From Strigamia acuminata (lineage: Eukaryota > Arthropoda > Chilopoda > Geophilomorpha > Linotaeniidae), in NCBI GenBank assembly GCA_949358305.1, contig OX442314.1, forward strand, positions 55,561,369 to 55,625,368: a DNA stretch of 64,000 nt, given 5' to 3'. This document shows positions 51,301 through 60,828 of the stretch, piece by piece (within the stretch, counting starts at the first letter, position 1; the number at the start of each line of letters is the position of its first letter). Made by a program: the position numbers and the translations under genes. The notes beneath the pieces are model-generated. The model was not told the DNA's origin, did no database searches, and saw nothing but the letters and a program-made list of their open reading frames with translations.

Positions 51301-54300
51301 TCTCCCCTTTTCTCATTTTCCGGTGTTATCTTATGTGTTTAATCCTAGTTTTAGCTCAAACCTGCTAACTTGTCAACCGATGACTTCATGCTTTGAATTT
51401 TGGGCAACTGGTTTTGTCGCGCGTATTGTAATTGTAGTTACATATCATAACTATACAACCCATGGCCAAAAGTATTAGACCACACCAGAAATCAACATAA
51501 ATTTTTATTCTTCACCCAATAACTTTAAAGTGGTAAATGATAGTTACAAAAATAAAAATGCACTGGAAAGACCTGTTTTCCCTCTACAAAACAAACAAAA
51601 TAAACTTATAAAAATAGCAAATTAAACCTCAAAAAAGTTGATTTGAAAAAATCTCACTCCGGACAAAATTGTTAGACCACCTTGTTCTCTGGACAAAAAT
51701 ATTAGACCAGATCACTTTTGTCACAGAATGAGACGTAACAATGCAATTTTTATACAAATTTCATTGTTTATCTGAATGATGTAAACAATATTCATAACTG
51801 ATCATCATTTGATGACTTTATTTCACTGCCATCATGGCCAAAACCAAGGAACTCTCAGATGACCTGAAATACCGAATTATCTTGCCGCACACAGACAAAA
51901 TATCTCAGAAAACCATTTCAAATCAACTTTGAATAAGTAAAACACCCATTCAATACGTAATAAAGAAATTAGAATGCACAGGAACAGTTAAAAATGTGAA
52001 ACAGTCTAGTCGCCCAAAATCTAATTCACGACGTCAAGATGAAAAATCTGTAAATAAATGAGATTTGCCTTGCCAAATGAAATGGAAAGCAAGTTAAAGA
52101 AGGCTAGAATTATTATTTAATTTGCTATTTTTATAAGTTTATTTTGTTTGTTTTGTAGAGGGAAAACAGGTCTTTCCAGTGCATTTTTATTTTTGTATCT
52201 ATCATTTACCACTCCAAAGTTATTGGGTGAAGAATAAAAATTTATGTTGATTTGCTGATGTGGTCTAATACTTTTGGCCATGGGTTGTAGTTTAGTTTTT
52301 CATCAATTAAGTTTGGGTTTTGTAACGTACGTAATGGGTAACGAGTCTGGATCGCTATAGATGGTTTCCATCATGGTGTACTTTGGAGTGTTTTACTGTT
52401 GGCAAAATTCAAGTGATAAAAGCAAGGTATAACTATTTGTCAGATAAAAGAAATGGGTGTTTAAATTAGTCACAACAGCATTTAGCTCAACTATCTACAG
52501 GCAACAGTAAAACAGTCTACATCAGTGTTGGTTTGGGGATGTGAAAGGTTGAAAATCTCCAATCCATCAATGAAATAATGTATTCCTATGTTTACAGAGA
52601 CATTTTAGAAAGAAATCTTGGTAAACAAAAAAATATTGGTGTTGGTTGTAGCAACAGGATAACAACCAAAAACATACAACTAAATTTCCGCGAGACTATT
52701 TCACACAAAAAAAAAATCGGCCAACTTTAATGGCCTTCTCAGTTATTTTAACCTTAATCCAATTGAACATTTATAAGATATTTTCTTGATTTGGAACAAA
52801 TAGTTTCTCTTAGAGTTGTAGAAAAAACGTTTCATGGTTGAAATTAGCAATTTTTGAAGATTGGTGTAAATATCTCCATCAGTGCTACTGAAATTGCTTG
52901 AAAGTATGGCTGAATGATTGAAAGCAATACTACAGGCTAAAGGAGGGCCAAAAAAGCCTTAACAGACATTGTTGTAAGGTTTCTCCATGGTAAACAGAGT
53001 TTGTAAACTTACTTTTGCCTCTTGCTTTTTGATGTCACTTCAGAAAAAAGATTTTTTCTCACAAACTAATGGATAGATTTTGATAAAATTTTAGGTGAAT
53101 AAAGTAGGATGTTGTACAAGCATCCAGTTAAATTTTCATTAATTTTCCTATCTTTTTTCCCGAGATACAGCCGGAAGAATCAACATGATGCGTTTGTAAA
53201 CTTACTTTACTTTTGCCCCCCACTGTATCATGTAAAAACAGAATTAGGTCTACTGTATTTGTTTCTACCTGCTGTATGCTTTCTGCAGACTCCAAATACT
53301 GTTGAAACACATCTGCTGTTGAACTACAAACAAATCTTGTAAGTGAAAAGCAATACTATTGTGGAGTTTCGGGGTTCGAGACGGACTACGTCACGTCGCT
53401 GGGGGGCATTTAAACATGACGCAGATACGTCCGATGGGCGTTCAGATGTCGGAACCAATAGGAACCGACTACCTTTGTATTTAAACCCATTGTTAGAATA
53501 AATGAGTCACTTTGAATTTTCACAAGCAAGCTTGTCTGTCGCGGACCGGCGGGTCCGCCATCTTGATTTTAGCTGAAATAAAGCCTGCCATTGTGGCAAA
53601 AATTAAATTTCTACTGCAAAAGTACTGAATTTTTTAAATAAATGTATTCAAATGTGCATTATCATGCAAGTCCACAAGAAAAATTACTATCGTTTTTTAA
53701 TGCCTCAATAATTTTTTTTTTACAAAAATAAAATATTCCATTTAGCTGATTTTTTTCTGATTTGTTTCCTTTTTAAAAAGAAAACATTTAACTTAAGATG
53801 GCTAAGATAAGTTAGATTGTACTAATTTGATGGTGCTCTACAACTTTGTAATTGACTTTTTTGCTCTAACCCAATTGGTTTAGAAGTTAGCGAGTACCAA
53901 AACGACAACATATTTCACCCTTACGCACCGAAGGGTTAAATTGCACGAAATACTATACATTTTGGAACGCATTACAGGTAATTGGGTAAATTAAAAAATA
54001 GTTTTTAAAATATATTTTTGAACCAAATGGGCTGTTTGAATTACAATTGATATGTTAAGATGTGCACAGGAGAATCACGAGAACCAGGGAAGATATATTG
54101 CACGTCATGAAACATACAGATAAAATATACGGAGTACTATATTTTAAATTTAACTTACATCGGCTGCAGAAATATTACACTCTGAGGCGGCTTTCCATAA
54201 TTTGAGTGAATCGTTTGCGAATTTAGTTGACGGATGGAGTAAGTCAAACAGCTGGAAACGACGAGCATCAATTTTCTGTTGTTCAACGAAATCCTCTTTA

Positions 54301-54626
54301 TCTTTTAATATTTCCTGAGTTTCTTTACAAAGGATAACGAGTGGGTAATCAATTTTTTTGTCTCTCACAAGAGTAATCGTTTTGGCGAGTGGATAATCAA
54401 AGTAAGAATTAATTGAAATGTAAATTTGGTGAATGGAGATAAAAATTAGAAATAGCAGCACGACATTTTTCAATTTATTTCTTTTGTCGGGCGTTTTCTG
54501 CTTTTCTTTTAGTATTTCTTGAGTTTTCTCTCGCAACTGGCGATCTTTGCTTTTCCTTTTTTTGTACACAATTAGAAGCATTTTGCAGCAGTGAACAAAT
54601 ATTTCGACGAGCATTAAACATGACAT
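48306..54626 (-). CDS. DEG/ENaC-family sodium channel-like gene, five exons
   Basis: Exons on the minus strand: 54626-54159, 53323-53269, 50894-50830, 49887-49778, 48642-48306. Donors are GTAAGT, GTAGAA, GTGAGT and GTATGT, acceptors end in AG, and all phases match (0, 1, 0, 2), giving about 344 residues. Exon 1 carries TM1 (V-V-L-L-F-L-I-F-I-S) and F-D-Y-P-L; exon 2 F-G-V-C, equivalent to the family G-x-C-Y-T-F-N; exon 3 Q-P-Y-I-S..G-F; exons 4-5 the Cys-rich extracellular part ending C-S-C-S-K-R-C; exon 5 TM2 with filter-like G-L-S. The family forms trimeric Na+ channels in the plasma membrane. It is shorter than usual (450-600): part of the extracellular domain between exons 2 and 3 is missing, either an unseen exon in the TE-filled intron or a real loss. 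Confidence 0.72.
49407..49440. repeat. (AAAT)n microsatellite
   Basis: Short AAATAAATAAAT run in the channel gene's last intron. Confidence 0.8.
49987..50045. repeat. 59-bp perfect palindrome with one-base centre
   Basis: Two 29-bp arms (starting ACCGTCTGGACAAATGG) are exact reverse complements around a single G at 50016. It lies between channel-gene exons 3 and 4. There is no terminal-repeat or target-duplication context to make it a transposon. Confidence 0.9.
50636..50833. repeat. Imperfect direct repeat (85 and 80 bp)
   Basis: Units 50636-50720 and 50754-50833 share CTCTGGAATAAATTAAATT, GGAAACTGA and ACAAACGATCT blocks and end in CACTTGC. The second unit contains the splice donor of channel exon 3. 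Confidence 0.75.
51016..51090. repeat. Short GGAATCT tandem repeat
   Basis: Repeated GGAATCT units, some separated by CT, CAT or GTT. Confidence 0.6.
51456..52287 (+). mobile_element. Non-autonomous Tc1-like element (832 bp)
   Basis: Inverted repeats of about 171 bp (51456-51626, 52116-52287), outer end CAACCCATGGCCAAAAGTATT, flanked by TA on each side. The inside keeps only the start of a Tc1 transposase (51834-52061). Confidence 0.88.
51834..52061 (+). pseudogene. Tc1 transposase N-terminal remnant
   Basis: ATG at 51834 opens a frame resembling the helix-turn-helix DNA-binding domain of Tc1 transposases: E-L-S-D-D-L-K-Y-R-I-I, then K-T-I-S-N-Q-L, a TGA, then I-Q-Y-V-I-K-K and S-S-R-P-K. 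The catalytic DDE domain is deleted. The element can move only if a transposase acts from elsewhere. Confidence 0.75.
52500..53227 (+). mobile_element. Decayed Tc1/mariner element
   Basis: Multiple-stop remnants of a Tc1 DDE domain are readable at about 52530-52960: V-W-G-C, L-N-P-I-E-H-L (the conserved N-P-I-E-N/H block) and A-K-G-G-P at the C-terminus. The right end is probably the TTTTGCCCCCCACTG segment next to TA near 53226; a related TTACTTTTGCC segment lies near 53010. The left end is not defined. It is older than its neighbour and unrelated in end sequence. Confidence 0.65.
53358..53617 (+). mobile_element. Possible solo LTR of another family
   Basis: A CG-rich island in AT-rich DNA, starting TGTGGAG and ending near CTGCA, with CGCCATCTT (53566-53574) and two AATAAA signals, as in the confirmed LTRs here. 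No clear target duplication was found, so this is tentative. Confidence 0.35.
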
Positions 54627-54699
54627 TCCAAAATATAGTCTGTGAAAATCGGATGATTTTACGTGTGAATTGTTATTTGAGTTGTATTAATATTGTTGA

Positions 54700-55131
54700 A
54701 TTTATATTGTTACTTTGTATTTCCATTTTTTGTTCGAGAATTTGATATTGAATTTGTGATTTTGCTAATTTGTTATAATATGTCTTTTATTTTCATTTGT
54801 ATGTTCTGACCTGTTCATTTTTATTGGAATCTCAAATTGTTAATCCTTTTTAATCCGTTTGCATTCCTCCACCTGAACACGTCATTCCCCTATCTTACGG
54901 ATGCTTGTGATTGGTTCTGTGAACCGTGTCATTTGCATTTCCTTTTCCTTTTATGAATAGAATAAACTCAGTGTACTTTTTCAACTTAAACTGTGTGGTC
55001 GTGCTTCTTTTATACTCCAACGCCATCTTGGACTTCAACGCGATTTTCAACTGTTACATCCACTTGTAGTCAAGGACTTTAGAAATTAATTGGTAAACTT
55101 TGAATATCTTTTATTTACTTCAAGTTTAACA
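54700..55131 (+). repeat. 5' LTR of Bel/Pao element (start not resolved)
   Basis: The end is fixed by the primer site at 55133; the LTR finishes in AACA. It contains AATAAA near 54960 and CGCCATCTT (55021-55029). The start cannot be set because no second LTR is in the window; it must lie downstream of 54626, the channel-gene start on the other strand. Confidence 0.55.
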
Positions 55132-55132
55132 T

Positions 55133-55150
55133 TGGTGCCGAAACCCGGGA
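55133..55150 (+). other. Bel/Pao primer binding site, tRNA-Phe type
   Basis: TGGTGCCGAAACCCGGGA, one base after the LTR, matches the complement of a metazoan tRNA-Phe 3' end in full as I recall that tRNA. Confidence 0.7.
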
Positions 55151-55189
55151 ACATTTTAAATTCCGAATTCATCTAAATAATTTACTAAA

Positions 55190-56182
55190 ATGGTGAGAAA
55201 TTTCGAGTTAAAAGCCAAAGCATTCCGAGCGGCCATGATGGTCACAGAAACACTTTTGACCACTATAACCACTGCGCTGAATGGGCGAGCTGCAATTCCA
55301 CAAGCCACAATCGAATTATGGCTGCAACAGCTCGAACAAAAGCAGAAGCGAGTGCAACTAACGTTTGACGCCACACTGGATCAAGCAAGAAGCGACCAGG
55401 AGATCGACGACACCGTGTTAGCACTCGACGCACTGGAGGACCGCTTGGCCGCATCAAAAGCCGATTTAGGCAGGTACACTCATGCGAATTACCCACTTAA
55501 TTTACCCCAGAATCTACGACCGAACGCGGACGCACAACCGGCGGCGGACTTCGACGCGCTAGCGGCGGCCATTACCGCAGCAGTGACGGCGGCAACACCA
55601 CGCGGAACGCCGACGAACAGTCAACCATTCATCAAACGTAAGCCACTTGAAATACCTAAGTTTGACGGACGTAAGCCAGAAGAATGGGGAGGGTTTTGGA
55701 AAACGTTTTCGATCCAAGTCGGTGACGACGAGAAACTGGACGGAACGAATAAACTTTTATATTTAAGAAATTACCTGGTTGGAGAAGCGCTTGACGATAT
55801 AAAAGCACTCGAGATCACCGCAGGAAATTACACCGTCGCAATCGCACGTCTGCAGAAGAAATACGGCGATAAAATCGTGCTCGAAAATAAATACTTGTCT
55901 AACCTCATAAATTTGCCATCTGTTAGCAGCGAGCGAGATCGAATAGGTTTGCAGAAGCTGCACAGACACGTGGAAGTCAACATAGAGAATCTAGCCAACA
56001 TCGAAGTACCACTGGCGGAAATACAGCGGACCATTTTTCCCGTGCTGTCGTCTGCTGTTCCACGCAGTATCATCATGGAATATGACAAAGACTGCGATGG
56101 AGAGCGATCGATAGCAAGGTTAATGGACTGGTTGAGTGATCACATCGCTAAACACGCCAAATACGACATGTTAAAAACCTAA
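55190..56182 (+). CDS. Bel/Pao Gag (DUF1759-like)
   Basis: 330 codons from ATG 55190, beginning 39 bases after the primer site. The N-terminal half is helical and charged; then comes the hallmark K-F-D-G-R-K-P-E-E-W..F-W segment of Pao-type Gags (DUF1759), followed by a capsid-like region. It ends at TAA 56180-56182. The following sequence is open in the same frame into the zinc knuckles and Pol, so this TAA probably interrupts an originally continuous Gag-Pol frame. Confidence 0.85.
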   Translation: MVRNFELKAKAFRAAMMVTETLLTTITTALNGRAAIPQATIELWLQQLEQKQKRVQLTFDATLDQARSDQEIDDTVLALDALEDRLAASKADLGRYTHANYPLNLPQNLRPNADAQPAADFDALAAAITAAVTAATPRGTPTNSQPFIKRKPLEIPKFDGRKPEEWGGFWKTFSIQVGDDEKLDGTNKLLYLRNYLVGEALDDIKALEITAGNYTVAIARLQKKYGDKIVLENKYLSNLINLPSVSSERDRIGLQKLHRHVEVNIENLANIEVPLAEIQRTIFPVLSSAVPRSIIMEYDKDCDGERSIARLMDWLSDHIAKHAKYDMLKT

Positions 56183-59100
56183 TCGAAGCCAGAAACGTCT
56201 CACAACAAAACGTCGGAAAAGGACAACAATTACACCAACAAAGGGCGATTCAACCGAAAGGAGAAAGAGCCTCGTTCTGGATCAGCAGCACAGTTATCGG
56301 TAATAATAATGAAATGCCAATTTTGTGATTCTGCAGAACATAATCGTAAAAGATGTCCGCTCACGATGGAAGAGAGACGTAAAAGGCTGCAGAAAAAGGG
56401 GATTTGCATGAGATGCTTGGGGAAAGTGCCCCACAAGACTGAAGAATGCAGGACTCACATGAAATGTTACAGCTGTGAGGGAGCACATCACACCCATATG
56501 TGCGACACACCAAAAACTACAGAAGCCGGCGAGGGAATCACCCACACCAACGCAGTCGTCACCACCTGTCCACCCAAGTCCGAATTTTTGATGGTGCAGA
56601 TGGTGAAGATGGCCGGACCAGCACACTCAACTTTGGGAGTGTGCTATATCAATGGGGGAGCCCAACGCACCTTCATACGCTCTGAGTTGACTAAAAAACT
56701 GAATTTGAGAATTTTAGGCACTGAAACGATAAATTTGGCCGTGTTTGGGCAAGAGCCCAGATCAGAAGTTCGCAACAGAGTCGAGTTAGTCCTCAGTCCT
56801 GCCAACTCGAAGTCGCCAGCGGTTACAATTGAAGCCATCGAAGCTGACCACGTCACGTCCACTCCTGGAGAACAACCGAACAAACAACTCAAAGCGGAAC
56901 TACAACGAAGAAAAATCGAAGTGGCCTGCAAGCAAGTCGCGTTGCATTCGAAGGAAGTGGACCTGCTAATTGGAGTGGACCATTACTGGCGAGTGATGAC
57001 GGGACAAACTGAATTTTTCGAGGAAAACTTGATTGCTGTAAAAACGAAATTCGGTTGGACGTTACACGGACAGACCACAAACGGGACGAGAGTCATTGCT
57101 GCACCGGTGAGAATCAACAAAATAACACTTACCCCATCAACAGATGATCTTTTGCGCCGGATGTGGGAACTGGAACCGATCGGAGTCCGCCACGAGTCGG
57201 TCGAAACAAACGACGACGCTGAAACGTTGGACAAGTTCGAAAAGGCCATCAAGTGGACGGGATCGAATTATTCAGTGGAGCTGCCGTGGATTGTTAATAG
57301 CAACGAGCTGGACGACAACTATCGAGGCGCCGAGCAACGTATCATGTCACTAATCCGTCGTTTCAGAAAGCAACCCAACTTGTACCTGGAATACAAAAAG
57401 GTCATCGACGAGCAGCTGAGATCAGGCATTGTTGAAGAAATTCCAAACCAAACGGCGACAGGACCCATTTACTACATGCCACACAGCCCAGTCATCAAGG
57501 AAGAGCGCGTAACCACGAAATTGAGAGTTGTATTTGATGCATCTTCACATCGGAAAGGACATCTCTCCTTGAACGACTGCTTGTCGAAAGGTATCAATTT
57601 TTTGCCATCATTAATATTTGTGCTGTTGGGATTTCGTCTCGGAAGAGTGGCCATCGTGGGAGACATCAAGAAAGCGTTTCACATGATTGAAATCGCCTTG
57701 AAGGACCGTGACGCAACGAGATTCTTCTGGATTGATGAACACTGGGACGGCGTAGGAAAGGCACTGCTGAAAATACTACGACAAACTCGAGTATTATTTG
57801 GCGCTACTCCGAGCCCATTTCTGTTGAGCGCGACCATCCGACACCACCTGCGCAAATTCGAGAAACAGTACCCCAACACTGTGAAGTTGCTATTGCGATG
57901 CCTGTACGTGGACGACTTCATCTCTTCGCTCAAAAACGACGCTGAGGCGCTGGTAACATTCCGACAAGCTAATCTGATTTTTGTAGCAGCCGGCATGGAA
58001 CTCGCCAAGTGGCAGACCAATTCGCCAGAACTAAGAACAAAATTTCGCGAGGAAAATCCCACTGACTCTCAGCTGATGTCAGATGAAGAGACCAAAGTGT
58101 TGGGAGTCAAGTGGAACCCAAACTCGGACGAATTGGGTCTAGCGGTCGAAGAAACTTGCCCATCTTGCAAGAAAACGACAAAAAGAGAAGTAATAAAAAT
58201 AACGTCTCAAATATTCGACCCTTTAGGATTTGCCACGCCATTCACGGTGACTGCACGAATGTTCTTCCAATCCCTGTGGCTCAAGAACCTGCCATGGGAC
58301 GACGAATTGGGCAACGAATTGCTCACCGACTGGAAAAAATGGACCGACCAAATTCCCACGTTGAGATACATTCAAATTCCACGATGGTTAGGATTGGACG
58401 AGTTCGACCAGTGTGAAGTGCACATATTTTGCGACGCGAGTCCGAAGGCATACGGGGCAGTGGCCTATATACAGAACAGTACTGGTGATTTGATCAAAAC
58501 AAATTTTATAATTTCAAAGTGTCGAGTAGCTCCTGTCAAACCACTAACTCTACCAAAACTTGAACTCATGGGAGCATTGATTGCTGTGCGCCTCTCCGAC
58601 CAAATTAAGGAGTTGGTGACGCCAGATGAAATATTTTTTTGGACAGATTCGCAAATATGCCTCCACTGGATTGGAAACACGTCCAAACGACCACCGACCT
58701 TCGTGCATAATCGAGTCTTGGAAATAAGGGAAAAATCGAGAATTGAAGAATGGAAACACGTTCCTGGAATAGAAAATCCAGCTGACCGCCTAACGAGGGG
58801 AATGGACGCAGAAGCAATGATTTCCGACCGACTTTGGTGGCAAGGACCAGATTGGCTGCGTGGAAGCCGCCAGAATTGGCCAAAGGTGCTGCCAGATACA
58901 GTCGAGGAGCAAGACGATGAAGAAACTGCAGAAATTCACGTCGAGGCGGTGCAGACAACAAAAACTAATATTTTTCCGTTTGACAGGTTTGGATCGTTGT
59001 CAAAGGCGATCCGAACGCTGGCATGGGTTTTCAGGTTCACAGACAACGCTGGAAAACGACAAACAGACGCCAGTCAACGCGATCGAGGTCTATTGAGGGC

Positions 59101-59917
59101 AGCCGAGCTGAAACGAGCGAAACTCAGCTTAATTGGAATCGCACAAGCAGAAGTTTATGGCCGAGAAATCGAAAGGATGAAAGATGGCAAGCCAGTTCAT
59201 GGAGAATCGAAGCTGCGAGACCTAAATCCACGACTAAACGAAATGGGACTGATTGAGCTGCGAAATAGACTGCATGAGTCGCGAGACTTGCCCACTGCAA
59301 CACAACCTTTGATTTTGCCACCTAAACACAAACTTACGGAACTGATTTTGCGATTCTCACATTTACAGGTCCTCCATTGCGGACTGACGTCCACGCTATC
59401 CAAATTTCGAGAAAACTACTGGACACCATCCGCAAGGAGGACCTTGAAGACGATGTTGGAACGATGCGTCGTCTGCAAAAGAATCAACGGCCGTCTGATG
59501 CGAGAAGTGCCAGGCGCCCTCCCAGCCGACAGGACGTCAAAAACTCAACCGTTTGCAGTCACCGGTGTCGATTTTGCAGGGCCAATAATAGTAAAAGGAC
59601 GGAAAACTAAATCGTATGTAGCTGTATTTACTAGTGCAACCATTCGAGCAGTCCACTTGGAATTGGTGCCCTCACTAGCAACTACGGACTTTTTGGGAGC
59701 ATTTGAGCGCTTCATTGGTCGCAGGGGACTACCGAAAATAATATATAGTGACAACGGGACCACGCAGGGGTATATCAATTCGCAATTAGCCAATCACAGA
59801 GCGAGTTGGCTAAAACGTCATATTGTGGCCCGCCAGACCGTGCACGCCATACAACAGCATACAACAGCAACACAAAAAACATTCGAATTTAGTTTTATTG
59901 AGTTTTTTGATGTTTAA
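56183..59917 (+). pseudogene. pol: Bel/Pao Pol, integrase truncated, protease altered
   Basis: The frame is open from 56183 (first ATG 56309, 1202 residues). Two Cys/His knuckles, then a protease region reading I-N-G-G-A-Q-R-T-F where Pao elements have D-S/T-G-A/S; the catalytic Asp is Asn. RT with R-V-V-F-D-A-S, D-I-K-K-A-F-H and Y-V-D-D (near 57907). RNase H with F-C-D-A-S and W-T-D-S. The integrase has H..H..C-V-V-C and the two core Asps (V-D-F-A-G, S-D-N-G-T), but homology ends at about 59757, before the catalytic Glu. Neither the rest of integrase nor a 3' LTR is seen. With the upstream stop, this is a dead copy. Confidence 0.85.
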
Positions 59918-60145
59918 TTGACATTTATTGATGTTTTTTGGACTTTTTTGATGTTTTACTGATTTTTTTTTTGTTTTATTGATTTTTTATTGCTTTTTTT
60001 CAATAACCAAGGCGAGTTACGCCGTCCAATGTAAGTTTTATCCTCAATTTGCAAACTGAAGGAAAGAGATTTATATTTTTAATACCGCAAAGGCTCTCAT
60101 TGAGCACGGGAAGCTAATTGAACGCGGTATCCTTTACAATGCGGG
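59918..60145. other. Low-complexity T-rich DNA after the Bel truncation
   Basis: Repeating TTGATTTTTT/TTGATGTTTTTT-type sequence to about 60000, then unique AT-rich DNA. No gene seen. Confidence 0.6.
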
Positions 60146-60368
60146 CCTAAATTGACTGAAACGACTAAATTCAATGTGTAAATTGATCAGAACGTCTAAA
60201 ATAAATATCTAAATTGATCAAGAACAGTAAAATAAATGTGTAAATTGATCAAGAACAGTAAAAGAAATGTGTAAATTGATAAAGAACACTAAAATAAATG
60301 TCTAAATTGATCAAGAACACTAAAATTAATTTTTAAATTGACCGTACCGATTGAATTCAATATGTAAA
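60146..60368. repeat. 31-bp tandem repeat, about six to seven copies
   Basis: Units of the form TAAATTGATCAAGAACAGTA plus AAATAAATGTG, most uniform between 60210 and 60330 and degenerate at both ends. Confidence 0.8.
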
Positions 60369-60428
60369 TTGCGAAGGAAATCTGTTTTCTATTGCTGGGT
60401 GTTCTGTTGGAGCATTTACGGTACATAT

Positions 60429-60466
60429 ATTTATTTGTTTATTTATTTATTTATTTATCTATTTAA
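60429..60466. repeat. (TTTA)n microsatellite
   Basis: TTATTTATTTATTTATTTAT run with minor interruptions. From here to 60828 no supported gene is seen; a short basic stretch at about 60665-60738 ([10 protein letters not shown]) is noted only. Confidence 0.75.
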
Positions 60467-60828
60467 TAAGAAGAAAAAAAACTAATATGTTGAGAATTTG
60501 GGTCAGAAGTAATGACAGCTTAGCGGCCCAAAATTCATGTAGATAAAACCATAAATAATAGATATATATCTCAGTTTAGAATTAGCTACTTGTATCCAGG
60601 TACATCGATTACAAATCATTTTTTTTTTCAAATACTCATTTCCGACATTTTATTTCATTTCCCGATTCGAAACGATTGAAGGAATGGCGCAAAATCCGAG
60701 ACGAAGCTGCGAAGCGAGATCACCGCAAAATTAATAGTTAGAATTAGAAATAATATTTAATAATTAAATAAGTAAAGAAATAATAATAAATATATTATAA
60801 TAAATGCATGTTTTTAATTTCAAGAAAA

